The notes below the pieces were generated by a model that was not told where the DNA came from, did no database searches, and saw nothing but the letters and a program-made list of their open reading frames with translations. A program made the translations under genes and the position numbers. A stretch of DNA of 52,484 nt from Pirellulales bacterium (GTDB lineage Bacteria > Planctomycetota > Planctomycetia > Pirellulales > JAICIG01): NCBI GenBank assembly GCA_025927475.1, contig JAICLL010000024.1, forward strand, positions 1 through 52,484, read 5' to 3'. This document shows, one piece after another, positions 8,103-15,678 of the stretch. Every line of letters starts with the position of its first letter. The stretch's first letter is position 1.

Positions 8103-8951
8103 TTAATGAGCGAATCGCACGCGCAAGCCGCGCCGGCCGGCGGCGATTGCCGCGCGCGGATGGCTCGGCTCGGGGGCGTGTTTCCAGACTTCCCACGGCG
8201 CCTCGCCGCGGGCGTACATGTCGTCGAGGTGCTGCTTCTCTTTATAGGTGTCCATGCAGCTCCAAAAACCTTCGTACTTCAACGAGCACAGCCGCCGCTG
8301 GGCGATTAGCCGTTGAAACGGCTCGACCACCAGTTCTTCGCCGCCGCGCAACTGATCGAAGATCTCGCGGCCTAGCACAAAGCAGCCGCCGTTCATCCAC
8401 ACGCCCGCCGCCGCGACGGCCTCCAGACGCTGCACCGAGCCGTCGTCGTCCATCGACACCGCGTGGAAGCTCTGGTTGGGCCGCACACTGAGAAAAGCCG
8501 CGCCCGCCCGACGCTGGTGATAGAAATCGACCAGGTCGGGCAAGTGAAAATCGGTAAGGCCATCGGTGTAATTGGCCAGGAATGTTTCTTCGCCATCCAA
8601 ATAATTCTCGACCGCCAGCAGCCGCTGGCCGATGTTCGACGAGGTGCCCGTGTCGGCGAAGGTGATCGTCCAATCATGAATGTCGCTGTTCGCCAGGTTG
8701 ATTCGGGCGCCGCCCGAGGTCAGCACAAAGTCGTTCGAGAGGCACTCGTCGTATTTCAGAAAGTAGTTCTTGATAACATCGCCCTTCCAGCCCAGGCAAA
8801 GAATGAAATCTTTGTGGCCGAAGTGGGCGTAGTACTTCATCACGTGCCAGAGAATCGGGCGGTAGCCGATGTTGACCATCGGCTTGGGAATGGCTTCGGA
8901 AAACTCGCGCAGCCGCATTCCGAATCCGCCGCAAAAGAGAACGACTTTCAT
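8103..8951 (-). CDS. rfbF: Glucose-1-phosphate cytidylyltransferase-like nucleotidyltransferase
   Basis: RfbF makes CDP-glucose from CTP and glucose-1-phosphate, the first step towards CDP-dideoxy and branched sugars. The 282-residue protein opens MKVVLFCGGFGMRLRE and continues with PKPMVNIGYRPILWHVMKYY, the nucleotide-binding segment of the family. It then shows FILCLGWKGDVIKNYF, NYTDGLTDFHLPDLV and WMNGGCFVLGREIFD, all strongly RfbF-like. It is slightly longer than usual because of an Arg/Ala-rich C-terminal tail after about residue 255. A G-rich ribosome site (GGGGG) lies before ATG 8951. No CDP-glucose 4,6-dehydratase (RfbG) is recognised in the window, so the route beyond CDP-glucose is open. 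It is transcribed with the methyltransferase upstream (143-bp gap) and the PIG-L gene downstream. Confidence 0.88.
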   Translation of the reverse strand: MKVVLFCGGFGMRLREFSEAIPKPMVNIGYRPILWHVMKYYAHFGHKDFILCLGWKGDVIKNYFLKYDECLSNDFVLTSGGARINLANSDIHDWTITFADTGTSSNIGQRLLAVENYLDGEETFLANYTDGLTDFHLPDLVDFYHQRRAGAAFLSVRPNQSFHAVSMDDDGSVQRLEAVAAAGVWMNGGCFVLGREIFDQLRGGEELVVEPFQRLIAQRRLCSLKYEGFWSCMDTYKEKQHLDDMYARGEAPWEVWKHAPEPSHPRAAIAAGRRGLRVRFAH

Positions 8952-9094
8952 TGCACTACCCCCGTTCCGATTGGTCCTGACGAGCTGAAGGACAAGAATT
9001 CTACAGAGACCGTCAGCAGTTGATTGCCAAGACCGATTCGATCACCATCAACGATGTGCAATTCCAGTATGCTTGCAGCCCTCGAACTCGCCAC

Positions 9095-10402
9095 TCAAAA
9101 AATCTCTGGTTCGGGGATGGGCACGACGAACCTGCCACCCCAGTCGCGGATGTAGCCCAATTGCTCGACAATCTCGTCGCGCAGGTTCCACGGGAGAATC
9201 AGCACCAGGTCGGGCCGCGTTTGGGCGATCCGCTCGGGCGGATCAATCGGAATGTGCGTCCCAGGCAAATACTTGCCGTGCTTGTACGGATTACGATCGA
9301 CGGTGTAATCGATCAAATCGGTACGAACGCCACAATAATTCAACAGCGTATTGCCTTTGCCGGGCGCGCCATAGGCTGCAATCGTGCAGCCCTGTCGCTT
9401 GGCCGCGATGAGCAGCTCCAGCAAGGAATGTTTGACCCGCACGACCTGCTCGGCGAACGAGGCGTAGCCTTCGAGGCGGTCGAGGCCGGCGCTGCGTTCC
9501 ACAGCTCGCAGGGCAGCGACGCTTGGCGACCGCGATTGGCCTCCGCCGGCGTGCTGGGCAAACACCCTTAGCGACCCGCCGTGGCTGGGCAGTTCTTCGA
9601 CGTCGAAGGCGGCCAGCCCGTGCGCGGCCAGCAGGGCCTCGACGACAGCGAAAGACAAATAACAAAAATGCTCGTGATAGATGGTGTCGAACTGGTTGCC
9701 AGCCATGAGCCGCAGCAGGTGGGGAAACTCGAACGTGGCGACTCCGCCCTCGGCGAGCACAAGCTTCACCCCTGCCACAAAGTCATTCAATTGCGGCACA
9801 TGGGCCAGCACATTGTTTGCCACCAGCAGATCGGCCCGTTTGCCCAGCGCCAGCAACTCGCGGGCGGTGGCCGTGCCAAAAAACTTGACCAGCGTGGGCA
9901 CGCCCTTGTCGATTGCCGCGCGGGCCACGTTGGCCGCCGGCTCGATGCCCAGGGCGGGAATGCCGCGGGCGACAAAATTTTGTAGCAAATAGCCGTCGTT
10001 GCTGGCGATCTCGATCACCTGGCTTTGCTGGGTGAGGCCGAATCGCTCGATCATCCGTTCGCTGTAGCGGCGGGCGTGCCGCAGCCACGAGTCGGAGAAG
10101 GATGAAAAATAGGCGTATTCGCTAAAGATGTCCGCGGCGTTGACATACTGCGGCAACTGCACCAGCAGACAGCGGTCGCAAACATAGACGCAGAGCGGAT
10201 AGAACCGCTCGGCGCCGTCGAGCTGCTCCGCGGATAAGAAACTCTCACACAGCGGCGACATGCCCAGATCGACGAACACCCGCGAGAGCGCCGCATCGCA
10301 AAAGCGGCAGCGATGCCGCGGCGCGGTGGATAAATTCATGGAGGGTCGCACAGCGGTGTGGACAGCCGCGTGACAAACATCGGCAACTGCGTGAAGTGTC
10401 AT
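9095..10402 (-). CDS. Sugar C-methyltransferase with N-terminal zinc site (Methyltransf_13/14 type)
   Basis: The 435-residue protein has the three-part layout of nucleotide-sugar C-methyltransferases such as TylCIII and NovU. It starts with a zinc-binding domain using CRFC (C32, C35) and CDRC (C75, C78). A SAM-binding Rossmann domain follows with EIASNDGYLL (about 131-140) and EPAANVARAA, then a C-terminal domain with AYGAPGKGNTLLNYCGV. The segment YHEHFCYLSF is also typical. Enzymes of this type usually add a methyl group to C3 of a 4-keto-6-deoxy nucleotide sugar. ATG 10402 overlaps the stop of the DUF4910 gene (ATGA), suggesting translational coupling; ATG 10339 is the alternative. With RfbF and the RmlC-like epimerase it suggests a methyl-branched sugar. 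Confidence 0.88.
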   Translation of the reverse strand: MTLHAVADVCHAAVHTAVRPSMNLSTAPRHRCRFCDAALSRVFVDLGMSPLCESFLSAEQLDGAERFYPLCVYVCDRCLLVQLPQYVNAADIFSEYAYFSSFSDSWLRHARRYSERMIERFGLTQQSQVIEIASNDGYLLQNFVARGIPALGIEPAANVARAAIDKGVPTLVKFFGTATARELLALGKRADLLVANNVLAHVPQLNDFVAGVKLVLAEGGVATFEFPHLLRLMAGNQFDTIYHEHFCYLSFAVVEALLAAHGLAAFDVEELPSHGGSLRVFAQHAGGGQSRSPSVAALRAVERSAGLDRLEGYASFAEQVVRVKHSLLELLIAAKRQGCTIAAYGAPGKGNTLLNYCGVRTDLIDYTVDRNPYKHGKYLPGTHIPIDPPERIAQTRPDLVLILPWNLRDEIVEQLGYIRDWGGRFVVPIPEPEIF

Positions 10403-11934
10403 GGCATTCGGATTTCCGAAGGATGAATTGCGTTTGACAAGGTAGCACCCGGCCTTGTGCCGGGCAGTTGTGGCATGGTTTTGGAATGGCCGGCCACAAG
10501 GGCCGGGGCTACCAATTGGTGCTCAAGCAAGACTTCGGCCGCGTCGGCGATGACGGCAAACGCCAAGCCCGAGCGATGAGCGATGTCGAGCAGCGAATGC
10601 CGGCCATCCGACAGATTCAGCACCCAAAGCATCGCCTGCTGGAAACCGCCGCGGTCTGCCCGGCCGCCGAGCGTGCGATATAGCCCGCGCCGGCCAAGCT
10701 GCGGCTCGCCATAGGGATGACAATTGAGGTATGTCCGGTCTCGTTCGAGCACGTCAACGATGCCAATGCACGCATCGAGCGAATGGGCCAAACTGGCCGG
10801 GCAAACGAAGTTGAGATTGTCTGCCGAGGTATGATATTCGGCAAATTCGCCATGTGGCGTGCGCATCAGGCAGCCGACTGGCAGATTGAAGCCCGGCGAG
10901 CAATACTGCCGCTCGTCATAGCCCCATGGCGCAAAATCGCGGATGCGAAGGTGGGATAGCCGCCCGCGGCTATCCATCGCCGACGCAGCCGGCGCCGCCG
11001 AACCAGCCGAGGGCGGCTGGTCCACATCACCGTCCGCCGAATGCGAAAGCACGTGCTGCACCGCGCGATCGATCTCGGCATCGCCCCGGCGGCTGCGCTT
11101 GTAGGTGAGATTGCCTCGATCGCCCAACAGCGTCAGCACCAGGCCGTGCTTGATGCGGTCGAGCGAATGCTCATTGCGGCTCAGCCATACCAAGGGGCCT
11201 ATGGTGGCGGGCGCGAACAAAAACCGATAGCTATAGCGTCGCGGCGCCGTGCGCAGGTGCTTCGCCAGGAATGCCGCCACGGCTACGCCCGACAAGTTGT
11301 CGTTGGCCAACGACGGATGGCACACATGGCATGAAACAAGCACCTCGTCGGTCGTTTCGCCCGACAGGTAATACTCGCCGTACGTGAGCGAGCCATCGAA
11401 ATGCCGAGCCTTGATCGACACTTGGTATTCCGCGTCATCGCCGCGGCGCTCAAACTGCTGCCAGTCGCGATAGGCGATGCAAAAGCCCCAAGTGCGTTCA
11501 TAGTACGACGTGCGATAGGGCACCCAATCGGGTCGATCGGGCAGCGTGTGGACGTGCTGTTTCAGTTCGCGCCACGGCATCCGCCGTTCGACTCCCACGC
11601 TGTAGTTAACCACGTGCAGATTCGACCGCCGGAAATCGACCAGCCGGACGCCGTGAGCGTCTTCGATCGAGGCATCGTCGATCTGCCACTCAGGCGGAAC
11701 GGTCCAGTCGAAGGCGGGCGTGCCAGTCGGAACTTCATGCACCTCCAGCGGCAGATACTCTTGCAAAATCCGAAGCGTCTGCCGCACGCCGTCGCCGGTG
11801 AGGCTGCGACAAATTGGATAGAGCCGGGCAATGAGCGCGTGCAGCCGCTCGCCGATATCGGTTACTTCCGGCGGAACGCCGATGTCGTCGCCCGTCTGGG
11901 TCATCGGTTCAAGCATGCTGGTATGAAGAGACAT
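10399..11934 (-). CDS. DUF4910 aminopeptidase-like protein of a polysaccharide cluster
   Basis: The product is about 511 residues. Recognised DUF4910 segments are RLYPICRSLTGDGVRQTL (about 37-54), NYSVGVERRMPW, RTSYYERTWGFC, SCHVCHPSLANDNLSG (201-216) and DFAPWGYDERQYCSPGFNLPVG. The fold resembles M28 zinc aminopeptidases, and His and Asp in the CHVCHPSLANDN segment are likely metal ligands. Such genes commonly sit in O-antigen and sugar-modification clusters, although the substrate is unknown. A C-terminal winged-helix-like region follows. The last 35 or so residues (from about [15 protein letters not shown]) are encoded by a dispersed palindromic repeat, so they are probably not ancestral. 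The start is unsure: ATG 11934 overlaps the preceding gene by 26 bp, and ATG 11904 lies just after it; neither has a strong ribosome site. Confidence 0.82.
   Translation of the reverse strand: MSLHTSMLEPMTQTGDDIGVPPEVTDIGERLHALIARLYPICRSLTGDGVRQTLRILQEYLPLEVHEVPTGTPAFDWTVPPEWQIDDASIEDAHGVRLVDFRRSNLHVVNYSVGVERRMPWRELKQHVHTLPDRPDWVPYRTSYYERTWGFCIAYRDWQQFERRGDDAEYQVSIKARHFDGSLTYGEYYLSGETTDEVLVSCHVCHPSLANDNLSGVAVAAFLAKHLRTAPRRYSYRFLFAPATIGPLVWLSRNEHSLDRIKHGLVLTLLGDRGNLTYKRSRRGDAEIDRAVQHVLSHSADGDVDQPPSAGSAAPAASAMDSRGRLSHLRIRDFAPWGYDERQYCSPGFNLPVGCLMRTPHGEFAEYHTSADNLNFVCPASLAHSLDACIGIVDVLERDRTYLNCHPYGEPQLGRRGLYRTLGGRADRGGFQQAMLWVLNLSDGRHSLLDIAHRSGLAFAVIADAAEVLLEHQLVAPALVAGHSKTMPQLPGTRPGATLSNAIHPSEIRMP
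10441..10514. repeat. Inverted pair of family B dispersed repeats inside the DUF4910 3' end
   Basis: One arm (about 10441-10468) reads GGTAGCACCCGGCCTTGTGC and onward, with internal palindrome CCCGGC/GCCGGG. The second arm (about 10490-10514) contains GGCCACAAGGGCCGGGGCTA, a diverged inverted copy. Single copies occur at 15629-15660 and 31695-31721. The pair forms a BIME-like unit lying within coding sequence, where it encodes the C-terminal tail of the DUF4910 protein. Confidence 0.65.
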
Positions 11935-12454
11935 AGTTCGGCCAGTTGCGGTCTTTGTCGGAGATGATGGTCACTGGCAGGGGCCAGTGAATGGCAAAGC
12001 CCGGATCGTCGTAGCGCACGCCCCGCGCGGCCATCGGCTCATAGAACTCGGAAATTTGGTAGAGTAATTCGGTATCATCTGCGAGCGTTTGATAACCCTG
12101 AGCACAGCCGGGCGGCACATACAGCGCCCGCCGATTATCGGCGGAGAGTTCTGCGCCGAGCCAGCGGCGGTAGTTGGGCGAATCGTGCCGCAGATCGAGC
12201 ACCACGACATACGCGGCGCCCTTGATCGCACGGACCAGCTTGGCTTCCTCGTGCGGGGCGGCCTGGTAATGCAGCCCGCGCAGCGTGCCGCGCCGCTGGC
12301 TAAAAGCGATGCTCATCTGGGCCGGCGGCTGCACGCAACCGTGGGCGGCGAACTCACGCTGGCACCACACGCGGGCAAAGAATCCCCGTTCGTCCGTCGA
12401 ACGTTCGACGTCGATCAGCCACGCGCCGGCAATGTCTGTGGTGATGAATTGCAT
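11909..12454 (-). CDS. dTDP-4-dehydrorhamnose 3,5-epimerase family protein
   Basis: The 181-residue cupin protein matches the RmlC family, with MQFITTDIAGAWLIDVERST at the start, DERGFFARVWCQREF, RGTLRGLHYQ (catalytic His at residue 62), DLRHDSPNYRRWLG, LYVPPGCAQGYQTL and LLYQISEFYEP (the conserved Tyr region). Members epimerise C3 and/or C5 of 4-keto-6-deoxy nucleotide sugars. ATG 12454 begins family sequence at once; the longer frame upstream is repeat DNA. Because RmlA, RmlB and RmlD are absent, and a cytidylyltransferase and C-methyltransferase are neighbours, the substrate may be a CDP- or dTDP-4-keto sugar other than rhamnose. Its 3' end overlaps the DUF4910 start. Confidence 0.9.
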   Translation of the reverse strand: MQFITTDIAGAWLIDVERSTDERGFFARVWCQREFAAHGCVQPPAQMSIAFSQRRGTLRGLHYQAAPHEEAKLVRAIKGAAYVVVLDLRHDSPNYRRWLGAELSADNRRALYVPPGCAQGYQTLADDTELLYQISEFYEPMAARGVRYDDPGFAIHWPLPVTIISDKDRNWPNYVSSYQHA

Positions 12455-12480
12455 GGGATGAGAGTTAGTGGTCGATTCTT

Positions 12481-12582
12481 GTAGGGTGGGCCGAGCACAG
12501 CGAGTCCCACCTTCCGGTTCACCGCAGCGTGTTGGAGCTAATTGCCAAGAAGGTGGGACTCGCTGCGCTCGGCCCACCCTAC
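12481..12582. repeat. Inverted pair of family A repeats (BIME-like unit)
   Basis: Arms at 12481-12514 and 12549-12582 are 34-bp inverted copies that differ at one position, separated by 34 bp of unrelated sequence. The right arm lies inside the 3' end of the NAD-epimerase gene and encodes its WAERSESH tail; the left arm lies in the gap before the RmlC-like gene. The transcript could fold into a long hairpin between the two genes, affecting read-through or mRNA stability. A similar single arm is at 7353-7387. Confidence 0.75.
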
Positions 12583-13632
12583 TGCCGTTTCATCGATGTA
12601 TCGCAGGCCAATCGGTCGCCAGCGCAAATCGCCGGCCACGCGGCCGTCGGCGATCAGCGATCGCAGCGTCCGCAGCCGGAAATACGTGGCGCCCGTCAAA
12701 TCGTCGGCGGTCAGCCCATGTTCGCGATAGGCGTCAAAAAGCTGCCCGACGCCGCGGGCGACGGTCCAACGCGGACGGAAGCCGGGCAACTGCCGGGCGA
12801 TTTTTGAGCAATCGACGCGATAACAGCGCTGGTCGGGCGAAGCTCCGGCGGCATACTCGATGCGGCAGCCGGCAGCCTCGGCCACGATCGCCGCCACCTC
12901 GTTCACACGATAGTTCTCTTCATTGCGACCGACGTTGAACGCCTGATTATGGATCGCCGCGCGGGGGGCTCGCAGCGCGGCCAGAAACGCCCGGCAAATG
13001 TCTTCGACATGGACCAGCGGCCGCCAGGCCGTGCCGTCGCTGCGCAGGCGAATGACGCCAGCCGTGAACGCCGCGGCCACGAAATCGTTCACCACCAAAT
13101 CGAGCCGCAGCCGGGGCGAGAAGCCATAAGCGGTGGCGTTGCGCAAAAAGACCGGACTGAAATCATCGTCGGCCAGCAGCGAAAGATCGCACTCGGCCAA
13201 CACCTTCGAGCGGCCATACGGCGTGCACGGGTGGAACTCGGCATCCTCGCTCACCGGGTCATCGCCGGCCGAGCCATAGGTGCTGCACGACGACGAAAAC
13301 AAAAACCGCTCGACGCCCACTTGCCGGGCCATTTTGGCCAGCCGCACCGTGGCCAGGTGATTGATCTCGTAGGTCAGCGCCGGATCGAGATCGCCCAACG
13401 GATCGTTCGACAGCGCCGCCAGATGAATCACGGCGTCGAAGCCGCGCAGATCGGCTGCCCGCACGTCGCGCACATCGACTTTATAGTAGCCGGCTTCGGC
13501 CGCCCGAGCCGCGAACGCACAGTCCTCATATAAGTCGCTGTCGATGCCCAGCACGGCGTGACTCTCGGCCAGCAGCATCGGCGTCAGAACGCTGCCGATG
13601 TAGCCATTGCATCCGGTGACAAGAACTCGCAT
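12538..13632 (-). CDS. NAD-dependent sugar epimerase/dehydratase (extended SDR)
   Basis: The 364-residue protein begins MRVLVTGCNGYIGSVLTP, with the nucleotide-binding TGCNGYIG at residues 6-13. VIHLAALSNDPLG, the serine-rich FSSSCSTYG (111-119), and the catalytic pair Y139 and K143 in TPYGRSK follow. RNATAYGFSPRLRLDLVVNDF and RPLVHVEDICRAF are typical of nucleotide-sugar epimerase and reductase enzymes. A strong ribosome site (GAGGAG, six bases before ATG 13632) supports the start. The substrate is likely a nucleotide sugar handled with the downstream RmlC-like, methyltransferase and RfbF-like enzymes. The last dozen residues (GWAERSESHLLGN) come from a dispersed repeat. The exact reaction cannot be told from the sequence. 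Confidence 0.9.
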   Translation of the reverse strand: MRVLVTGCNGYIGSVLTPMLLAESHAVLGIDSDLYEDCAFAARAAEAGYYKVDVRDVRAADLRGFDAVIHLAALSNDPLGDLDPALTYEINHLATVRLAKMARQVGVERFLFSSSCSTYGSAGDDPVSEDAEFHPCTPYGRSKVLAECDLSLLADDDFSPVFLRNATAYGFSPRLRLDLVVNDFVAAAFTAGVIRLRSDGTAWRPLVHVEDICRAFLAALRAPRAAIHNQAFNVGRNEENYRVNEVAAIVAEAAGCRIEYAAGASPDQRCYRVDCSKIARQLPGFRPRWTVARGVGQLFDAYREHGLTADDLTGATYFRLRTLRSLIADGRVAGDLRWRPIGLRYIDETAVGWAERSESHLLGN

Positions 13633-13656
13633 GGTGCTCCTCGTTTCGTAATGACC

Positions 13657-14529
13657 TTAAATGCTAGTGGCTAGTGGCTGGTGGTTGGTGGTTGGTGGTT
13701 GGTGGTTGGTGGTTGGGGTAGAGCCTAGGCGATGCCCCGGGGCTCGACTGACCGGGGCATCGTTACACTCTGCCCCAGCCGCCGGAGCGTTCTGCAGATC
13801 CACGGCGCTCAGCGGTTGCCAGACTGGTTCGGCCGAATCGCGTCGGTCGAAGACGACAAGCTGCGGAACGGAATGGGCCGGTCGATTGAATAACCACTGG
13901 GTACAAACTTGTGCCACGTCGTCGGGCTGCAACAGACGCCCGTCGAGGTGCGCGGCGGCAACTTGAGCTAAGGTGCGACCGGAGCATTCCGCCGCGCGCC
14001 GGGCCAGCGGCGTATCGGTCCAGCCGGGGGCCACGGCATCGACCTGAATTCCCCGCGGCCAGAGTTCGTTGGCCATGAGCCGCGCCGCCGCCAACGCCGC
14101 TGCTTTGGAAAGCGCGTAAGGACCCGTGCCTCGACAAAACGCCGACGACGACAGAATGAATAGCACCTGCCGCAGACGGCTCGACTGTGCGGCGAGCGCC
14201 GCGGTCAAGCGCACCGGTCCGATAACGTTTACTCGCAACAGCTCTTCCGCGGTCGCCGGGTCGGCGAGCAACGACCGGTCGGGCGAGTATTCTGCGGCAC
14301 AATGCACCACGGCATCAACCGCGGGCAACCCTCCATTTAACCCCAGATCTTCACGACGCAGGTCGATTGCCAGCGTCTCGCCGACGCCGCATTGATGGAT
14401 GACGGCGGAGGCGCACGGTGCATTTCGGCAATAACCGACGATCGGCCAAGCGCCGGACTGCGCGCAGCGCCGCGCCAGCGCGGCCCCGATGCCGCCCGAA
14501 CCGCCGGTGATCAGAATGCGCTTGGTCAT
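13657..14529 (-). CDS. Short-chain dehydrogenase/reductase
   Basis: A classical SDR: MTKRILITGGSGGIGAALAR holds the cofactor motif, followed by VVHCAAEYS, RVNVIGPVRL, the serine at about 127-129 (ILSSSAF) and YALSK with Y138 and K142. SDRs of this size reduce or oxidise sugars or other small hydroxy/keto compounds with NAD(P)H. The start directly abuts the stop of the GT2 gene (TAAATG), so the two are co-translated. The C-terminal 55 residues are odd: they run through two repeat families, ending in TTNHQPPTTNHQPLATSI, and are probably unrelated to the enzyme fold. The substrate is presumably part of the polysaccharide pathway. Confidence 0.85.
   Translation of the reverse strand: MTKRILITGGSGGIGAALARRCAQSGAWPIVGYCRNAPCASAVIHQCGVGETLAIDLRREDLGLNGGLPAVDAVVHCAAEYSPDRSLLADPATAEELLRVNVIGPVRLTAALAAQSSRLRQVLFILSSSAFCRGTGPYALSKAAALAAARLMANELWPRGIQVDAVAPGWTDTPLARRAAECSGRTLAQVAAAHLDGRLLQPDDVAQVCTQWLFNRPAHSVPQLVVFDRRDSAEPVWQPLSAVDLQNAPAAGAECNDAPVSRAPGHRLGSTPTTNHQPPTTNHQPLATSI
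13664..13740. repeat. Heptameric GGTTGGT-type array joined to family C repeat
   Basis: Positions 13664-13716 hold TAGTGGC and GGTTGGT-like 7-bp units in tandem. They run into a 30-bp sequence (13711-13740, GGTTGGGGTAGAGCC onward) that matches 30196-30225 at 25 of 30 positions. The array recurs at 23801-23826 and, inverted, at 23955-23998. It covers the 3' end of the SDR gene and encodes that protein's tail. Confidence 0.7.
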
Positions 14530-15609
14530 TTACCTGCGATCCGACAAAGATGACTCGAAAGGAAGCGTCAAGGGAAGCGCAACGGAGTACGGGCTCCTCT
14601 GCTCGGTTCGTGTCGCGCGCCCGATATATGGATTGATTTCGGATTTGCGTTCGATTGGCAACGTGACGGTCGTGCCGAGGCCCAGCGCGGCCTCCACCAT
14701 CGCCCGCCGCCATTTGGCGGGTTGCAACAGGTAGCGGCTGAAGGCCAGCAGGCAGCGAGCTTTTTCCAACGGGCCAAGCTCTGCGTGGGGAATCAACGAT
14801 AAGTAACCCCATGACGAGCGCACTTGCCGCGGAAGAGTGAGTCGCCGCGCCGCTTGGGGATTCATATGGCGCGCCTGGGCGGCAGCCGACCGGTTGGCCG
14901 AAAAGCGCTGGTCGTGCCAACGCGAGAAAAACAAAGTCTCATCGAGTTCGGCGAATCGGCCGAGCAGCGCCAGCTCGGCCAGAAAAACCTTTTCGGCGCC
15001 GTTGTACGGGCGGTGCAGCCCGGTGCGGCGCATCGCGTCGGCTCGAATTAGCCCGAATACTTCGTAACACCGCACCGCATGCACAAGCACGCCCAAGTAA
15101 CGCCGGCTGGCGCGGGGCGAGCTGACGCAGCGTAGCCGCCTGGCTTCGGTGGCCGACGAGACGCCTTGAAAGTCGATTTCTCGCGCGTCGAGTGGTGAAT
15201 CATCGTCCACTCGTTGTTCGTTGGCGTCGATCACCGCGGCGCGGGCCGAGCAAAGCACCAACTCTGGATCGCCGTCGAGACGCTCGACGCACCGTGCGAT
15301 GAGCGTCGGAGCACAGAGGTCGTCGTGCGCGGCCCACTTAAAATATTCTCCCCGGGCCAATCGAAACACTTCCGAAAAATTCCAGCCGGCGCCCCGGTTC
15401 GTTAGCTGCCGGTGATAGCGAACCCGCCGATCGCGCGCGGCGTAGTCGCGGCAAATCTCCGCAGTGCGGTCGGTCGAACCGTTGTCGGAAATGACGATTT
15501 CCAGGTCGCCGAACGTCTGCGCAAGCAGGCTATCGAGCGCCGCGGCCAAATAGTTCTGGCCGTTATAAACCGGCACGCCAATGCTGACTCGGGGATGGTG
15601 ATTGGTCAT
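14530..15609 (-). CDS. Family 2 glycosyltransferase
   Basis: The 359-residue protein begins VSIGVPVYNGQNYLAAALDS and continues with LEIVISDNGSTDRTAEIC, the GT-A nucleotide-binding segment. It has FKWAAHDDLCAPTLI, where HDD occupies the DxD metal-binding position. GT2 enzymes transfer a sugar from a nucleotide donor to a lipid-linked or glycan acceptor. The C-terminal part, from about residue 230, has a YLSLIPHAELGP segment but no other recognised domain. Its stop touches the SDR start. A family B palindrome (15629-15660) lies in the 69-bp gap separating it from the upstream epimerase gene. Donor and acceptor are unknown. Confidence 0.9.
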   Translation of the reverse strand: MTNHHPRVSIGVPVYNGQNYLAAALDSLLAQTFGDLEIVISDNGSTDRTAEICRDYAARDRRVRYHRQLTNRGAGWNFSEVFRLARGEYFKWAAHDDLCAPTLIARCVERLDGDPELVLCSARAAVIDANEQRVDDDSPLDAREIDFQGVSSATEARRLRCVSSPRASRRYLGVLVHAVRCYEVFGLIRADAMRRTGLHRPYNGAEKVFLAELALLGRFAELDETLFFSRWHDQRFSANRSAAAQARHMNPQAARRLTLPRQVRSSWGYLSLIPHAELGPLEKARCLLAFSRYLLQPAKWRRAMVEAALGLGTTVTLPIERKSEINPYIGRATRTEQRSPYSVALPLTLPFESSLSDRR

Positions 15610-15628
15610 GGTTCGTTGCGTGAATCTT

Positions 15629-15660
15629 GGTAGCTGCCCGGCACAAGGCCGGGAGCTACC
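15629..15660. repeat. Family B palindromic repeat
   Basis: GGTAGCT and AGCTACC ends flank CCCGGC/GCCGGG with a small loop, forming a near-perfect 32-bp hairpin between the GDP-mannose-epimerase-like gene and the GT2 gene. Related copies lie at 10441-10514 and 31695-31721. In this operon it could tune read-through or protect the upstream message. Confidence 0.7.
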
Positions 15661-15678
15661 TTGGGTTCGATTGTCTGA

